Shown piece by piece: positions 40,955 to 48,927 of a stretch of DNA of 64,000 bases. Positions within the stretch are counted from its first letter, which is position 1. The number at the start of each line of letters is the position of its first letter. This DNA is from Nocardioides sp. NBC_00368 (lineage in GTDB: Bacteria; Actinomycetota; Actinomycetes; Propionibacteriales; Nocardioidaceae), in NCBI RefSeq assembly GCF_036090055.1, contig NZ_CP107970.1, positions 2,048,501 to 2,112,500 on the forward strand. Direction: 5' to 3'. The position numbers and the translations under genes were made by a program. The notes beneath the pieces are model-generated. The model saw only the letters and a list, made by a program, of their open reading frames with translations, was not told the DNA's origin and did not search any database.

Positions 40955-41203
40955 TCAGGAGCCGCTGGTGACCCGGTCGCTCACACCGGTCACTCCGACC
41001 TCGTGCGCGCAGTGCGCGCAGCAGAACATGTGCTGCTCGTTCTGCACGCCGTGCCCGAGGATGCGGGTGCCGCAGTTGACGCACACCGGCGCGATCACGG
41101 ACACCGCGCACTCGATCGAGTCGAAGACGTGGTGCTCACCCGAGGCCGTGGTCACCTCGAAGCTCTCGTCGTACTCGTTGCCGCACGTGGCGCACTTACC
41201 CAT
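40955..41203 (-). CDS. Small zinc-ribbon / metallothionein-like protein
   Basis: 82 residues with CATCGNEYDESF at the N-terminus, a Cys in DSIECAVS, CVNCGTRILGHGV and a CCAHCAHEVG tail, giving eight or more Cys plus His metal ligands. This is a conserved actinobacterial small metal-binding protein, sometimes called prokaryotic metallothionein. GGAGAGG lies before ATG 41203. It is in operon with the CYP152 gene; role unknown, perhaps metal storage or redox protection during peroxide use. Confidence 0.85.
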   Translation of the reverse strand: MGKCATCGNEYDESFEVTTASGEHHVFDSIECAVSVIAPVCVNCGTRILGHGVQNEQHMFCCAHCAHEVGVTGVSDRVTSGS

Positions 41204-41253
41204 GATCGGTCCTCTCCATCGACTTCATCACCGGACTTCACTCCGGACACCGC

Positions 41254-41286
41254 GCGGCCCGGGGCCCCTCGAGGGCACCGGGCCGC
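41254..41286 (-). terminator. Terminator hairpin after the small membrane gene
   Basis: GCGGCCCGG (41254-41262) pairs with CCGGGCCGC (41278-41286), with further inner GCCC/GGGC pairing across CTCGA. It lies just past the stop of the GPGG gene on the minus strand. Confidence 0.7.
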
Positions 41287-41293
41287 ACAGTCT

Positions 41294-41437
41294 CTAGGTG
41301 AAGATGCTCACCCCACCGGGGCCGACCAACAGACCGACCACGATGAGGACAGCTCCCCACAGGATTTGGCCACGGACCAGCGCAAGGATTCCGCCGATCA
41401 CCAGGACTGCCGCGATCAGCCATAGGATTAATGCCAT
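41294..41437 (-). CDS. GPGG-motif small membrane protein
   Basis: 47 residues, below the usual gene-length cutoff. There are two membrane segments (MALILWLIAAVLVIGGILAL, then ILWGAVLIVVGLLVG) and a conserved GPGGVSIFT end. This GPGG ending is known from tiny actinobacterial membrane proteins of unknown role. GAGGTGAG lies about six bases before ATG 41437, and a terminator hairpin follows the stop. Confidence 0.88.
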   Translation of the reverse strand: MALILWLIAAVLVIGGILALVRGQILWGAVLIVVGLLVGPGGVSIFT

Positions 41438-41476
41438 CTTGATCTCACCTCGGTGTGTAGTTGTTGCGGGGGATGC

Positions 41477-41719
41477 TCAGACGTTCCCGTCCAAGCGGCT
41501 ACGGAGCAGTGCCTTCGCCTCCTCGGCACCCTGAACGGAGTTGGCCTGGGCGCGGACGAACAGGTCCTCCAGGTCGGTGTCCTTCGAACGGCGCGCGTCC
41601 TCGATGTAGGTGTTCAGACGCAGCGCGTTGTCCAGGCAGGCCTCGGTGAACCAGATGAGGTTGTAGTCCTTGTCAGGGGTACCCGTGACGGTTCCGGTCT
41701 CAACGCTCTTCGTGGTCAT
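41477..41719 (-). CDS. Conserved actinobacterial hypothetical protein, probable SigF-class target
   Basis: 80 residues, helical and soluble. It has the conserved segment DKDYNLIWFTEACLDNALRL and a helix ending KALLRSRL, seen in small actinobacterial proteins of unknown function that are often stress-induced. GAGGAG lies nine bases before ATG 41719. A near-consensus SigF/SigB promoter (-35 GTTT, 15-bp spacer, -10 GGGTAC) lies 45 bp upstream. Four-helix ferritin-like packing is possible but not supported by metal ligands. Confidence 0.8.
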   Translation of the reverse strand: MTTKSVETGTVTGTPDKDYNLIWFTEACLDNALRLNTYIEDARRSKDTDLEDLFVRAQANSVQGAEEAKALLRSRLDGNV

Positions 41720-41763
41720 GCGGATCACTCCTCATGAGTTCTCTCTTGCGTACGTCCCACCCG

Positions 41764-41788
41764 GTACCCACCCCGCGCCCCGGCAAAC
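41764..41788 (-). promoter_or_regulatory. SigF/SigB-class promoter
   Basis: On the minus strand, GTTT (41785-41788), a 15-bp spacer and GGGTAC (41764-41769) match the actinobacterial SigF/SigB consensus GTTT-N15-17-GGGTA. It drives the 80-residue hypothetical gene, starting about 45 bp downstream. Confidence 0.7.
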
Positions 41789-41807
41789 CCTCCCGGCCTG
41801 ACCGTCC

Positions 41808-42767
41808 TCAACTGCCGCTGCTGGCGACCCAGCGGAGCACGTCGTCCCACTCGTCGAGGAACCGGTCGAGGCCGTAGCGCCTCCTGGCGTGACGGCGCCC
41901 GATGAGCCCGGCCTCCTCGGCGACGTCAGGATCCTTCATCAGGTGGCGTACGGCCGGGACGATCTCGTCGCGGCGGGTCGTGACGAAGCCGGCCTCGTGC
42001 GGCACCGCGAGGGGGGTCTCGGTCGTGGCCAGGGCGACGACCGGCATGCCCAGGTGCATCGCCTCGATCAGGGAGAGCCCCAGCGACGTCCAGCGGTTGA
42101 GGTGGACGTAGACACGTCGTCGCGCGAGGTGGTCGTGCAGATCCTGCTGCGAGTAGTTCTCGTACGTCCGCAGACCCTGGTAGTCGGGCAGGCGCTCGAC
42201 GCGCATGCCGAAGACGTCGGCGCCGACGCCCTCGGCCAGCGCCGGGATGAGGTCGGCGCCGACCGAGCGGCCTCGGCGTACCGGATCGTTGACGACCACC
42301 CCGGCGCGCTCGATGTCGCCGGTGTAGCGACGGCCCGGGTCGACGATGCCGTGCTCGATCACGGTGGTCGGGGTGCCGCCGCAGTCCCAGACGAGGTCGT
42401 TGAAGCCGGTGACGTGCACGATCGGGATGTCGCCGCCCGCCATCGGGTGACGGGTGTCGGGCACGGCACCGGCCGGGGTGTTGTGCTCCAGGTAGATGGC
42501 CGGTACGTCCCGACCGGGCCGCCGTCCGCCGAGCCACTGCTCGGCCAGCTCGACCTCGTGCGGACGCTGGAGGACGACGACGTCGACCTCCTCCTCCGCG
42601 AGCGCCTCGATGCTCACCTCGCGGGCGGAGGAGGGCCAGTCCCAGGTGCGGGCCCGGCCGAGCCCGTCGGGGCCGCGGTCGGGCGTGGTCGGCAGGAGGT
42701 AGTCGTGGCGACCGTGCACGAACGCCGTCGTCCAGGAGCCGTGCACGTGCCAGATCAGGATTCTCAT
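41808..42767 (-). CDS. GT4-family glycosyltransferase
   Basis: 319 residues, GT-B fold. The N-terminus MRILIWHVHGSWTTAF fits the donor-independent lobe, and the C-terminal LSLIEAMHLGMPVVALA has the E-x7-E-like nucleotide-sugar site of GT4 enzymes. It starts the heptose/glycan locus, divergent from the carbamoyltransferase with 134 bp between. It probably transfers a sugar in the same surface glycan; the acceptor is unknown. Confidence 0.88.
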   Translation of the reverse strand: MRILIWHVHGSWTTAFVHGRHDYLLPTTPDRGPDGLGRARTWDWPSSAREVSIEALAEEEVDVVVLQRPHEVELAEQWLGGRRPGRDVPAIYLEHNTPAGAVPDTRHPMAGGDIPIVHVTGFNDLVWDCGGTPTTVIEHGIVDPGRRYTGDIERAGVVVNDPVRRGRSVGADLIPALAEGVGADVFGMRVERLPDYQGLRTYENYSQQDLHDHLARRRVYVHLNRWTSLGLSLIEAMHLGMPVVALATTETPLAVPHEAGFVTTRRDEIVPAVRHLMKDPDVAEEAGLIGRRHARRRYGLDRFLDEWDDVLRWVASSGS

Positions 42768-42901
42768 TCCCCCTCGGTGCCCGGGAGCACCTTCGGTGAT
42801 GCGGCGGGGCAGGACAAGTTCGGCGATGAGGCGACTCAAAGCGTTTCGCGTCGGGTACGGGAACCACTTCGCATCCCTATCCGGTCCGGAAGGCAGCACA
42901 G

Positions 42902-44566
42902 ATGAAGGTCCTCGGCGTCAACGCCCTCTTCCACGACCCCAGCGCAGCGCTCGTCATCGACGGCAGGACCGTCGCGGCGACCGAGGAGGAGCGCTTCTCT
43001 CGCCGCAAGCACGGCCACCGGCCGGTGCCGTTCGCGGCCTGGGAGCTCCCCGACCACGCCATCCGATGGTGCCTGGAGGAGGCCGGGCTCGAGCCGGGTG
43101 ACCTGGACGCCGTGGCGTACTCCTACGACTGCTCCCTGGCCCGGCCGGCGGCCGACATGGGGCTGCACGACCCGTGGGACGGCCTGCGCCAGGCGTACGC
43201 CTCGCACGCAGCCGACTTCCTCACCAACGTCCTGCCCGGCCTGGACCGGGACGACGTACGCTTCGTGCCCCACCACGTCGCCCACGCTGCCTCCGCGGCG
43301 CTGGCCTCGCCGTACGTGGCCGAGGGCAGCGACGTGCTCGTCCTCGACGGCCGCGGTGAGTGCCACAGCCATCTCGCCGGGCGCTACGACCAGAACGGGT
43401 CGCTCATGACCCTGCGCACCCAGGAGCTCCCGCACTCGCTCGGCCTGGTCTTCGAGGAGCTCACCGAGCATCTGGGGTTCCTGCGCGCCAACGACGAGTA
43501 CAAGGTGATGGCGCTCGCCTCCTACGGCAAGCCGTTCGCTTCCAGCGGCCACCGGATGGACGAGCTCACCGAGCGGATCCGGCTCACCGGGGACGGCGGC
43601 TTCATCACCGAGCCCATCGACTGGTCCGCCCTGGCACCACGGCTGAGGCCCGGCGAGGACTGGACCGCCGACCATGCCGACCTGGCCGCGAGCGTGCAGC
43701 TGCGCTTCGAGGAAGTGCTGGTCGAGCTCGCCCGGTGGCTCCGCACACGGACCGGCGGCAACCACCTGACCCTCGCCGGCGGGGTGGCGCTCAACTGCGT
43801 GGCCAACACCCGGCTGGTCGAGCGCAGCGGGTACGAGAACATCTGGGTCCAGCCTGCCGCCGGCGACGCGGGCACGGCGCTCGGGGCGGCCCTGCAGATC
43901 GCTGCCGACCAGGGCGACCGCCTCGAGCCCATGCCGGGCGCCGCCCTCGGCCGCGAGTGGTCCGAGGAGGAGATCGAGGCGACGCTGCGTACGGCCCATG
44001 TGGCCTACGAGCGCCCCCGCGACCTGGCCGCGACCGTGGCCGAGAGCCTGGCCGGCAACGGGATCGTCGCGTGGTTCCAGGGACGAAGCGAGTTCGGGCC
44101 CCGCGCGCTCGGGCACCGTTCGCTGCTCGCCCACCCCGGCCGCCAGGAGAACCTCGAGCGGATCAACGACGTCAAGGGCCGCGAGCAGTTCCGGCCGGTG
44201 GCGCCGATGGTGCTCGCCGAGCGCGCGGCCGACATCTTCGAGCGCGGACCGCTGCCCTCGCCCTACATGCTGTTCGTCCACGACGTCACCGCGGAGTGGC
44301 ACACGCTGATCCCGACGGTGACCCACGTCGACGGCACCGCCCGGGTCCAGACCGTGGACCCTCAGGAGGAACCACTGGTGGCGCGGATGCTCGCCGAGTT
44401 CGAGGCCCGGACCGGGCTGCCCGTCGTCGTCAACACCAGCCTCAACACCGCGGGCCGGCCGATGGTCGACTCGCCGCGGGACGCGTTGGAGTGCTTCGGG
44501 TCGGCACCGATCGACCTGCTCGCCATCGGCCCGTTCGTCGTACGCCGCGCAAGGACGAATCCATGA
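42902..44566 (+). CDS. NodU/CmcH-type carbamoyltransferase
   Basis: 554 residues, two-domain O-carbamoyltransferase. The N-terminal Kae1-like domain has HDPSAALVIDG, TEEERFSRRKH and GGVALNCVAN; the YrdC-like C-terminal domain has FGPRALGHRS and LPVVVNTSLN. It uses carbamoyl phosphate and ATP to carbamoylate hydroxyls of sugars or antibiotics. It heads the heptose cluster, so a carbamoylated heptose or other sugar residue is likely. GGAAGG lies before ATG 42902; the stop overlaps the next gene (ATGA). Confidence 0.94.
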   Translation: MKVLGVNALFHDPSAALVIDGRTVAATEEERFSRRKHGHRPVPFAAWELPDHAIRWCLEEAGLEPGDLDAVAYSYDCSLARPAADMGLHDPWDGLRQAYASHAADFLTNVLPGLDRDDVRFVPHHVAHAASAALASPYVAEGSDVLVLDGRGECHSHLAGRYDQNGSLMTLRTQELPHSLGLVFEELTEHLGFLRANDEYKVMALASYGKPFASSGHRMDELTERIRLTGDGGFITEPIDWSALAPRLRPGEDWTADHADLAASVQLRFEEVLVELARWLRTRTGGNHLTLAGGVALNCVANTRLVERSGYENIWVQPAAGDAGTALGAALQIAADQGDRLEPMPGAALGREWSEEEIEATLRTAHVAYERPRDLAATVAESLAGNGIVAWFQGRSEFGPRALGHRSLLAHPGRQENLERINDVKGREQFRPVAPMVLAERAADIFERGPLPSPYMLFVHDVTAEWHTLIPTVTHVDGTARVQTVDPQEEPLVARMLAEFEARTGLPVVVNTSLNTAGRPMVDSPRDALECFGSAPIDLLAIGPFVVRRARTNP

Positions 44567-46062
44567 CCATCGACACCACCATCGTCATCCCGACCGTCGG
44601 CCGACCGAGCCTGGGCGTGCTGCTGGACGCGCTGGCGAGGCAGACGGTGCCGCTGCACCACCCCGTGCTCGTGGTCGACGACCGCCCTGACGGCGAAGAC
44701 CTGATCGTCGGCGACCGGTCGATCGACGTCGAGGTGATCCGCACCGGAGGCGGCGGCCCGGCCCGCGCCCGCAACATCGGCTGGCGGCACACCCGCACGC
44801 CCTGGGTCTCGTTCCTCGACGACGACGTGGTGCCGGACGTGTCCTGGTATCGCGACCTCATCGCCGACCTGCGTCTGCTCGAGGACTACCCCGAGCAGGA
44901 GATCGTCGGGAGCCAGGGCCGGCTCACCGTCCCGCTTCCCGAGGATCGACGCCCCACCGACTGGGAGCGCGGCACCGCGAGCCTGGAGACGTCGGCGTGG
45001 ATCACCGCCGACATGAGCTACCGCCGCGACCGGATCGCCGCGGTGGGCGGGTTCGACGAGCGCTTCCAGCGGGCCTTCCGTGAGGACGCCGACCTGGCTC
45101 TGCGCCTCGGCGCCGACCGCGGCCGGATCGTCGCCGGCAGCCGCCACGTCACCCACCCCGTGCGGCCCTCCGACGACTGGGCCAGCCTGCGTGCCCAGGC
45201 GGGCAATGCCGACGACATCCTGATGCGGGCCGTCCACGGACCGGGCTGGCACGAGCGCGCGAAGGCTCCCGAGGGGCGCCGGAAGGCCCACCTGGCCACC
45301 ACGGCGGCGGGGGCGCTCGCCATCGCCGGCCTGCTGTCGCGACGGCGCCTGCTCGCCAGGGCCGGGGCCTTGGGGTGGCTCGCGGGCACCGCCGAGCTCG
45401 CCTGGCATCGCATCGCGCCCGGTCCGCGGACTCCCGCCGAGATCCGGCGCATGCTGCTGACCAGCGCCGCGATCCCGGCGGCGGCGACCTGGCATCTGCT
45501 CCGGGGCGTACGTCGCCACCATCGCGCGACGCCGTGGCGAGGAATCCCGGAGCTGGTCCTGCTCGACCGGGACGGCACCCTGATCGAGGACGTGCCCTAC
45601 AACGGCGACCCCGACCTGGTACGCCCGCTCCCCGGGGTGCGCGAGGCCCTCGACCGGCTCCGTGCGGAGGGCGTACGACTCATGATCGTGACCAACCAGT
45701 CCGGCATCGGCCGAGGCGTCATCAGCGAGCAGCAGGTCGACGCCGTGGACCAGCGGGTCGTCGAGCTCCTCGGCCCGTTCGAGGCGGTGCTCCGCTGCCC
45801 GCACTCCCCCGACGACCGCTGCGGGTGTCGCAAACCCGCCCCTGACCTGATCAAACGCGCTCTCGTCAGCACCGACGTACATCCGGACCGGGCGATCATG
45901 GTCGGCGACATCGGCAGCGACATGGATGCCGCGAAGCACGCCGGCGTGAGCGGCTGCCTGGTCCCGACGCTGCGGACCCGCCGCGAGGAGATCGACGCAG
46001 CCCCGCGCACCGCGGTGGGCCTCGTCCAGGCCGTCGACCTGATGCTGGGAGGCGTGTGGTGA
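44563..46062 (+). CDS. Fusion of GT2 glycosyltransferase and GmhB-type heptose-bisphosphate phosphatase
   Basis: 499 residues. Residues 1-230 are a GT2 glycosyltransferase (VIPTVGRPSLGVLLDALARQ, DDRPDGED, FLDDDVVPD). A linker with hydrophobic patches near 245-310 follows. Residues 330-499 are a HAD phosphatase with nucleophile DRDGT at 335-339, TNQSGIGRG, a GmhB-type zinc loop (CPHSPDDRCGCRKP) and VGDIGSDMDAA. GmhB dephosphorylates D-glycero-D-manno-heptose 1,7-bisphosphate at C7. Joining it to a GT2 is unusual. The gene overlaps both neighbours and reads as part of one operon. Confidence 0.92.
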   Translation: MTIDTTIVIPTVGRPSLGVLLDALARQTVPLHHPVLVVDDRPDGEDLIVGDRSIDVEVIRTGGGGPARARNIGWRHTRTPWVSFLDDDVVPDVSWYRDLIADLRLLEDYPEQEIVGSQGRLTVPLPEDRRPTDWERGTASLETSAWITADMSYRRDRIAAVGGFDERFQRAFREDADLALRLGADRGRIVAGSRHVTHPVRPSDDWASLRAQAGNADDILMRAVHGPGWHERAKAPEGRRKAHLATTAAGALAIAGLLSRRRLLARAGALGWLAGTAELAWHRIAPGPRTPAEIRRMLLTSAAIPAAATWHLLRGVRRHHRATPWRGIPELVLLDRDGTLIEDVPYNGDPDLVRPLPGVREALDRLRAEGVRLMIVTNQSGIGRGVISEQQVDAVDQRVVELLGPFEAVLRCPHSPDDRCGCRKPAPDLIKRALVSTDVHPDRAIMVGDIGSDMDAAKHAGVSGCLVPTLRTRREEIDAAPRTAVGLVQAVDLMLGGVW

Positions 46063-47081
46063 GGACCCTCGTCGTACGCCTTGACTCGATGGGCGACGTG
46101 CTTCTCGCCGGCCCGGCGGTGCGCGCGATGGCCGCGACCAGCGACCACGTGACGATGCTGTGCGGCCCGCTCGGCCGCGAGGCCGCCGAGCTGCTGCCGG
46201 GCGTCGACGAGGTGCTGTGCTGGGAGGCACCGTGGATCGCCGCGGACCCGCCACCGGTCGATGCCGACGAGGTCGACCTGCTGCGCAAACGGCTCGAGGC
46301 CGGGCTGTTCGACCGGGCGGTGATCCTGACCAGCTTCCACCAGTCGCCGCTACCGACCGCACTCGTCCTCAGGCTCGCCGGGATCGGCCGGCTGGCCGCG
46401 GTGAGCACCGACTATCCCGGCTCGCTGCTCGACCACCGGGTGCGCGTCGAGGAGGACATCCCCGAGCCCGAACGGGCGCTCGCGGTCGCCATCGCCTGCG
46501 GCGGCCGACTGCCCGACGGCGACGACGGCCGGCTCGCGGTCAGGGCCGGCCGGGCTCCGAACGACCTTCTGGCTCCGTACGTCGTCCTCCATCCGGGCAC
46601 CTCGGCACCAGCACGCGCCTGGCCGGCGGACGGCTTCCGTGACCTGTGCCGACGGCTGAGCGCGCTCGGGATCGGTGTCGTCGTGACCGGCGGCCCCGCG
46701 GAACGGCGGCTGACGGCGTACGTCGCCGGGGGCCGTAGCACCGACCTGGGCGGCGAGCTCGCCCTCGACGAGCTCGCCGGCGTCCTCGCCCGGGCCGAGG
46801 CGGTGGTGGTCGCCAACACCGGCCCCGCCCATCTGGCCGCAGCCGTCGGCACCCCGGTCGTCTCGCTCTACGCCCCGACGATCAGCGCCGAGCGCTGGGC
46901 ACCCTACGGCGTCGACCGTGTGCTCCTCGGCGACCAGCACGCTCCCTGTCGCGACACCCGCGCCCGGGAGTGCCCGGTGCCCGGGCACCCGTGCCTGACA
47001 AGCGTCACGCCGGAGCATGTCGTCAACGCGCTCGGCACCCTCGGCGTACGTCCACCCGATCTCGTGGGAAGGAGCCGCTGA
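46059..47081 (+). CDS. GT9-family heptosyltransferase-like protein
   Basis: 340 residues, GT-B fold. The opening LVVRLDSMGDVLLAGPAVRA is the GT9 (ADP-heptose:LPS heptosyltransferase) start, and the C-lobe has VLHPGTSAPARAWP, ADVVVANTGPAHLAAA-like ANTGPAHL and VSLYAPTI. A late Cys-rich stretch (CRDTRARECPVPGHPC) is also common in the family. GTG 46059 is used because GGGAGG lies six bases upstream and GTGA overlaps the preceding stop. It would transfer the heptose made by the neighbouring enzymes. Confidence 0.91.
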   Translation: MRTLVVRLDSMGDVLLAGPAVRAMAATSDHVTMLCGPLGREAAELLPGVDEVLCWEAPWIAADPPPVDADEVDLLRKRLEAGLFDRAVILTSFHQSPLPTALVLRLAGIGRLAAVSTDYPGSLLDHRVRVEEDIPEPERALAVAIACGGRLPDGDDGRLAVRAGRAPNDLLAPYVVLHPGTSAPARAWPADGFRDLCRRLSALGIGVVVTGGPAERRLTAYVAGGRSTDLGGELALDELAGVLARAEAVVVANTGPAHLAAAVGTPVVSLYAPTISAERWAPYGVDRVLLGDQHAPCRDTRARECPVPGHPCLTSVTPEHVVNALGTLGVRPPDLVGRSR

Positions 47082-48313
47082 TGCGCGTCGCACTCGTCTC
47101 TGAACATGCCAACCCGCTCGCCGCCCTCGGTCGTGAGGACGCCGGTGGTCAGAACGTCCATGTCGCCGCGCTGGCCGCCGGCTTGGCGGAGCGCGGTCAC
47201 GAGGTGACCGTCTACACCAGGCGCGACGACCTCGGCACGCCGGCGCGTGTCCGGACCGACGGCTACGTGGTCGAGCACGTCCGGGCCGGCCCGCCGGCCG
47301 AGGTCGCCAAGGACGACCTCCTCCCCTACATCCCGGAGCTGGCCAGGCACCTGCAGGAGGCCTGGCTCCTCGAGCCGCCCGACCTGGTCCACACCCACTT
47401 CTGGATGAGCGGGCTGGCCTCGGTCCCCGGCGTCCGGCAGCAGGGCGTCCCGCTGGTGCAGTCCTTCCACGCCCTCGGATCGGTCAAGCGCCGCCAGCAG
47501 GGCGAGGCCGACACCAGCCCGCCCGAGCGGATCGGACACGAGCGGCGGCTGTGCGCGGAGGCCGACACCGTCATCGCGACCTGCACCGACGAGGTCCGCG
47601 AGCTTCGCCGTCTCGGCCTGCCCGACGGCCGCGCGACGATCATCCCGTGCGGTGTCGACACCGACCTGTTCCGGCCCGGACCGGGCCGCCTCGCCGACCG
47701 GCTGCGGCTGCTCGTCCTGGGCAGGATGGTGCCCCGCAAGGGGTTCGGCAACGTGATCGAGGCCTTCGCCCATCTCGTCCACGACGAGGGGCTCGACGTC
47801 GAGCTGGTCGTCGCGGGCGGCCCGTCGCGCAAGGACCTCGACTCCGACCCGGAGGCGCAGCGGCTGCGGCGGATCGCCGAGCACCACCATGTCGCCGGCC
47901 GGACGACCTTCCTCGGCAGCGTCGACCGCGACGACGTGCCCGGTCTGATCCGCAGCAGCGACGCCGTCGTCAGCGTGCCCTGGTACGAACCCTTCGGGAT
48001 CGTCCCGGTCGAGGCGATGGCCTGCGGCCGCCCGGTGGTCGGCACGGCCGTCGGCGGGCTGCTCGACACCGTGGTGCCCGGCGTCACCGGCGACCTGGTG
48101 CGGCCGAGGAAGCCCGTCGAGCTGGCGCGTGTCCTGGCGGCGCTGATGCGCGACCCCGACCGACGGCGGCGCTACGGCGAGGCCGGGCGGCGGCGTGCGG
48201 TCGAGCGCTACGACTGGCGCCACGTCGTGGCTGCGACCGAGGACCTCTACGAGCGGGTCACCCGACCCGTCAGATCCACCCGATCCATCGATGCGAAGGA
48301 GGCAGTCCGATGA
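47081..48313 (+). CDS. GT4-family glycosyltransferase (MshA/sucrose-synthase-like)
   Basis: 410 residues, GT-B retaining enzyme. It has EHANPLAALGREDAGGQNVH at the start, VHTHFWMSGLAS, a donor lobe with LVLGRMVPRKGFGNVIEAF and the EPFGIVPVEAMACGRPVVG nucleotide-sugar site. This pattern resembles sucrose-phosphate synthase and MshA. TGATG overlap with the preceding gene; GGAAGGAG is just upstream. It probably adds a hexose to the same glycan. Confidence 0.92.
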   Translation: MRVALVSEHANPLAALGREDAGGQNVHVAALAAGLAERGHEVTVYTRRDDLGTPARVRTDGYVVEHVRAGPPAEVAKDDLLPYIPELARHLQEAWLLEPPDLVHTHFWMSGLASVPGVRQQGVPLVQSFHALGSVKRRQQGEADTSPPERIGHERRLCAEADTVIATCTDEVRELRRLGLPDGRATIIPCGVDTDLFRPGPGRLADRLRLLVLGRMVPRKGFGNVIEAFAHLVHDEGLDVELVVAGGPSRKDLDSDPEAQRLRRIAEHHHVAGRTTFLGSVDRDDVPGLIRSSDAVVSVPWYEPFGIVPVEAMACGRPVVGTAVGGLLDTVVPGVTGDLVRPRKPVELARVLAALMRDPDRRRRYGEAGRRRAVERYDWRHVVAATEDLYERVTRPVRSTRSIDAKEAVR

Positions 48314-48927
48314 CCACGACCCCATGTGCCCACGAGCACCTCGCCGAGCTCAGCCAGACTCTGCGGAGGTTCGACGGCTGCGTCGACATCGCCGACCGGT
48401 GGGGTGTGCGTCTCGCGCCCGTCCTCGAGTCCGGCGGGCGGCTCCTCGCGGCCGGCAACGGCGGCAGCGCAGCCCAGGCCCAGCACCTGACCGCCGAGCT
48501 GGTGGGCCGCTATCGCGAGGACCGCGCACCGTTCTCGGCGATCTGTCTCTCCGCGGAGACCTCCAGCCTGACCGCCATCGGCAACGACTACCCGCCCGAG
48601 GAGCTCTTCGCCCGTCAGGTCGAGGCGCACGGCCGGCCCGGCGACGTGCTCGTCCTGATGTCCACCAGCGGACGCAGCGGCAACCTGCTCGCCGCCGCCC
48701 GCCGCGGACGGCGCGCCGGGCTGCAGGTCTGGTCGATGACCGGCCCGCTCCCCAACCCGCTCGCCGACCTCTCCGACGAGCACTGCTCCGTCGAAGCGCG
48801 CTACACCGCCACCGTGCAGGAGATGCACCTGGTCGCGCTGCACATCATGTGCGCCGCCCTCGATCGCGAGCTCGGCGTCGGCGTCCCGGCGCAGGTCTCG
48901 ACCGAGGACCTGGAGGCACTGCGATGA
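48310..48927 (+). CDS. gmhA: Phosphoheptose isomerase (SIS domain)
   Basis: 205 residues of the GmhA/SIS family: AAGNGGSAAQAQHLTAEL near residue 47, sugar-phosphate binding STSGRSGNLLAA and the C-terminal MHLVALHIMCAALDREL. GmhA converts sedoheptulose 7-phosphate to D-glycero-D-manno-heptose 7-phosphate, the first step of ADP-heptose synthesis. It overlaps neighbours on both sides by ATGA, inside the heptose operon. Confidence 0.94.
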   Translation: MTTTPCAHEHLAELSQTLRRFDGCVDIADRWGVRLAPVLESGGRLLAAGNGGSAAQAQHLTAELVGRYREDRAPFSAICLSAETSSLTAIGNDYPPEELFARQVEAHGRPGDVLVLMSTSGRSGNLLAAARRGRRAGLQVWSMTGPLPNPLADLSDEHCSVEARYTATVQEMHLVALHIMCAALDRELGVGVPAQVSTEDLEALR

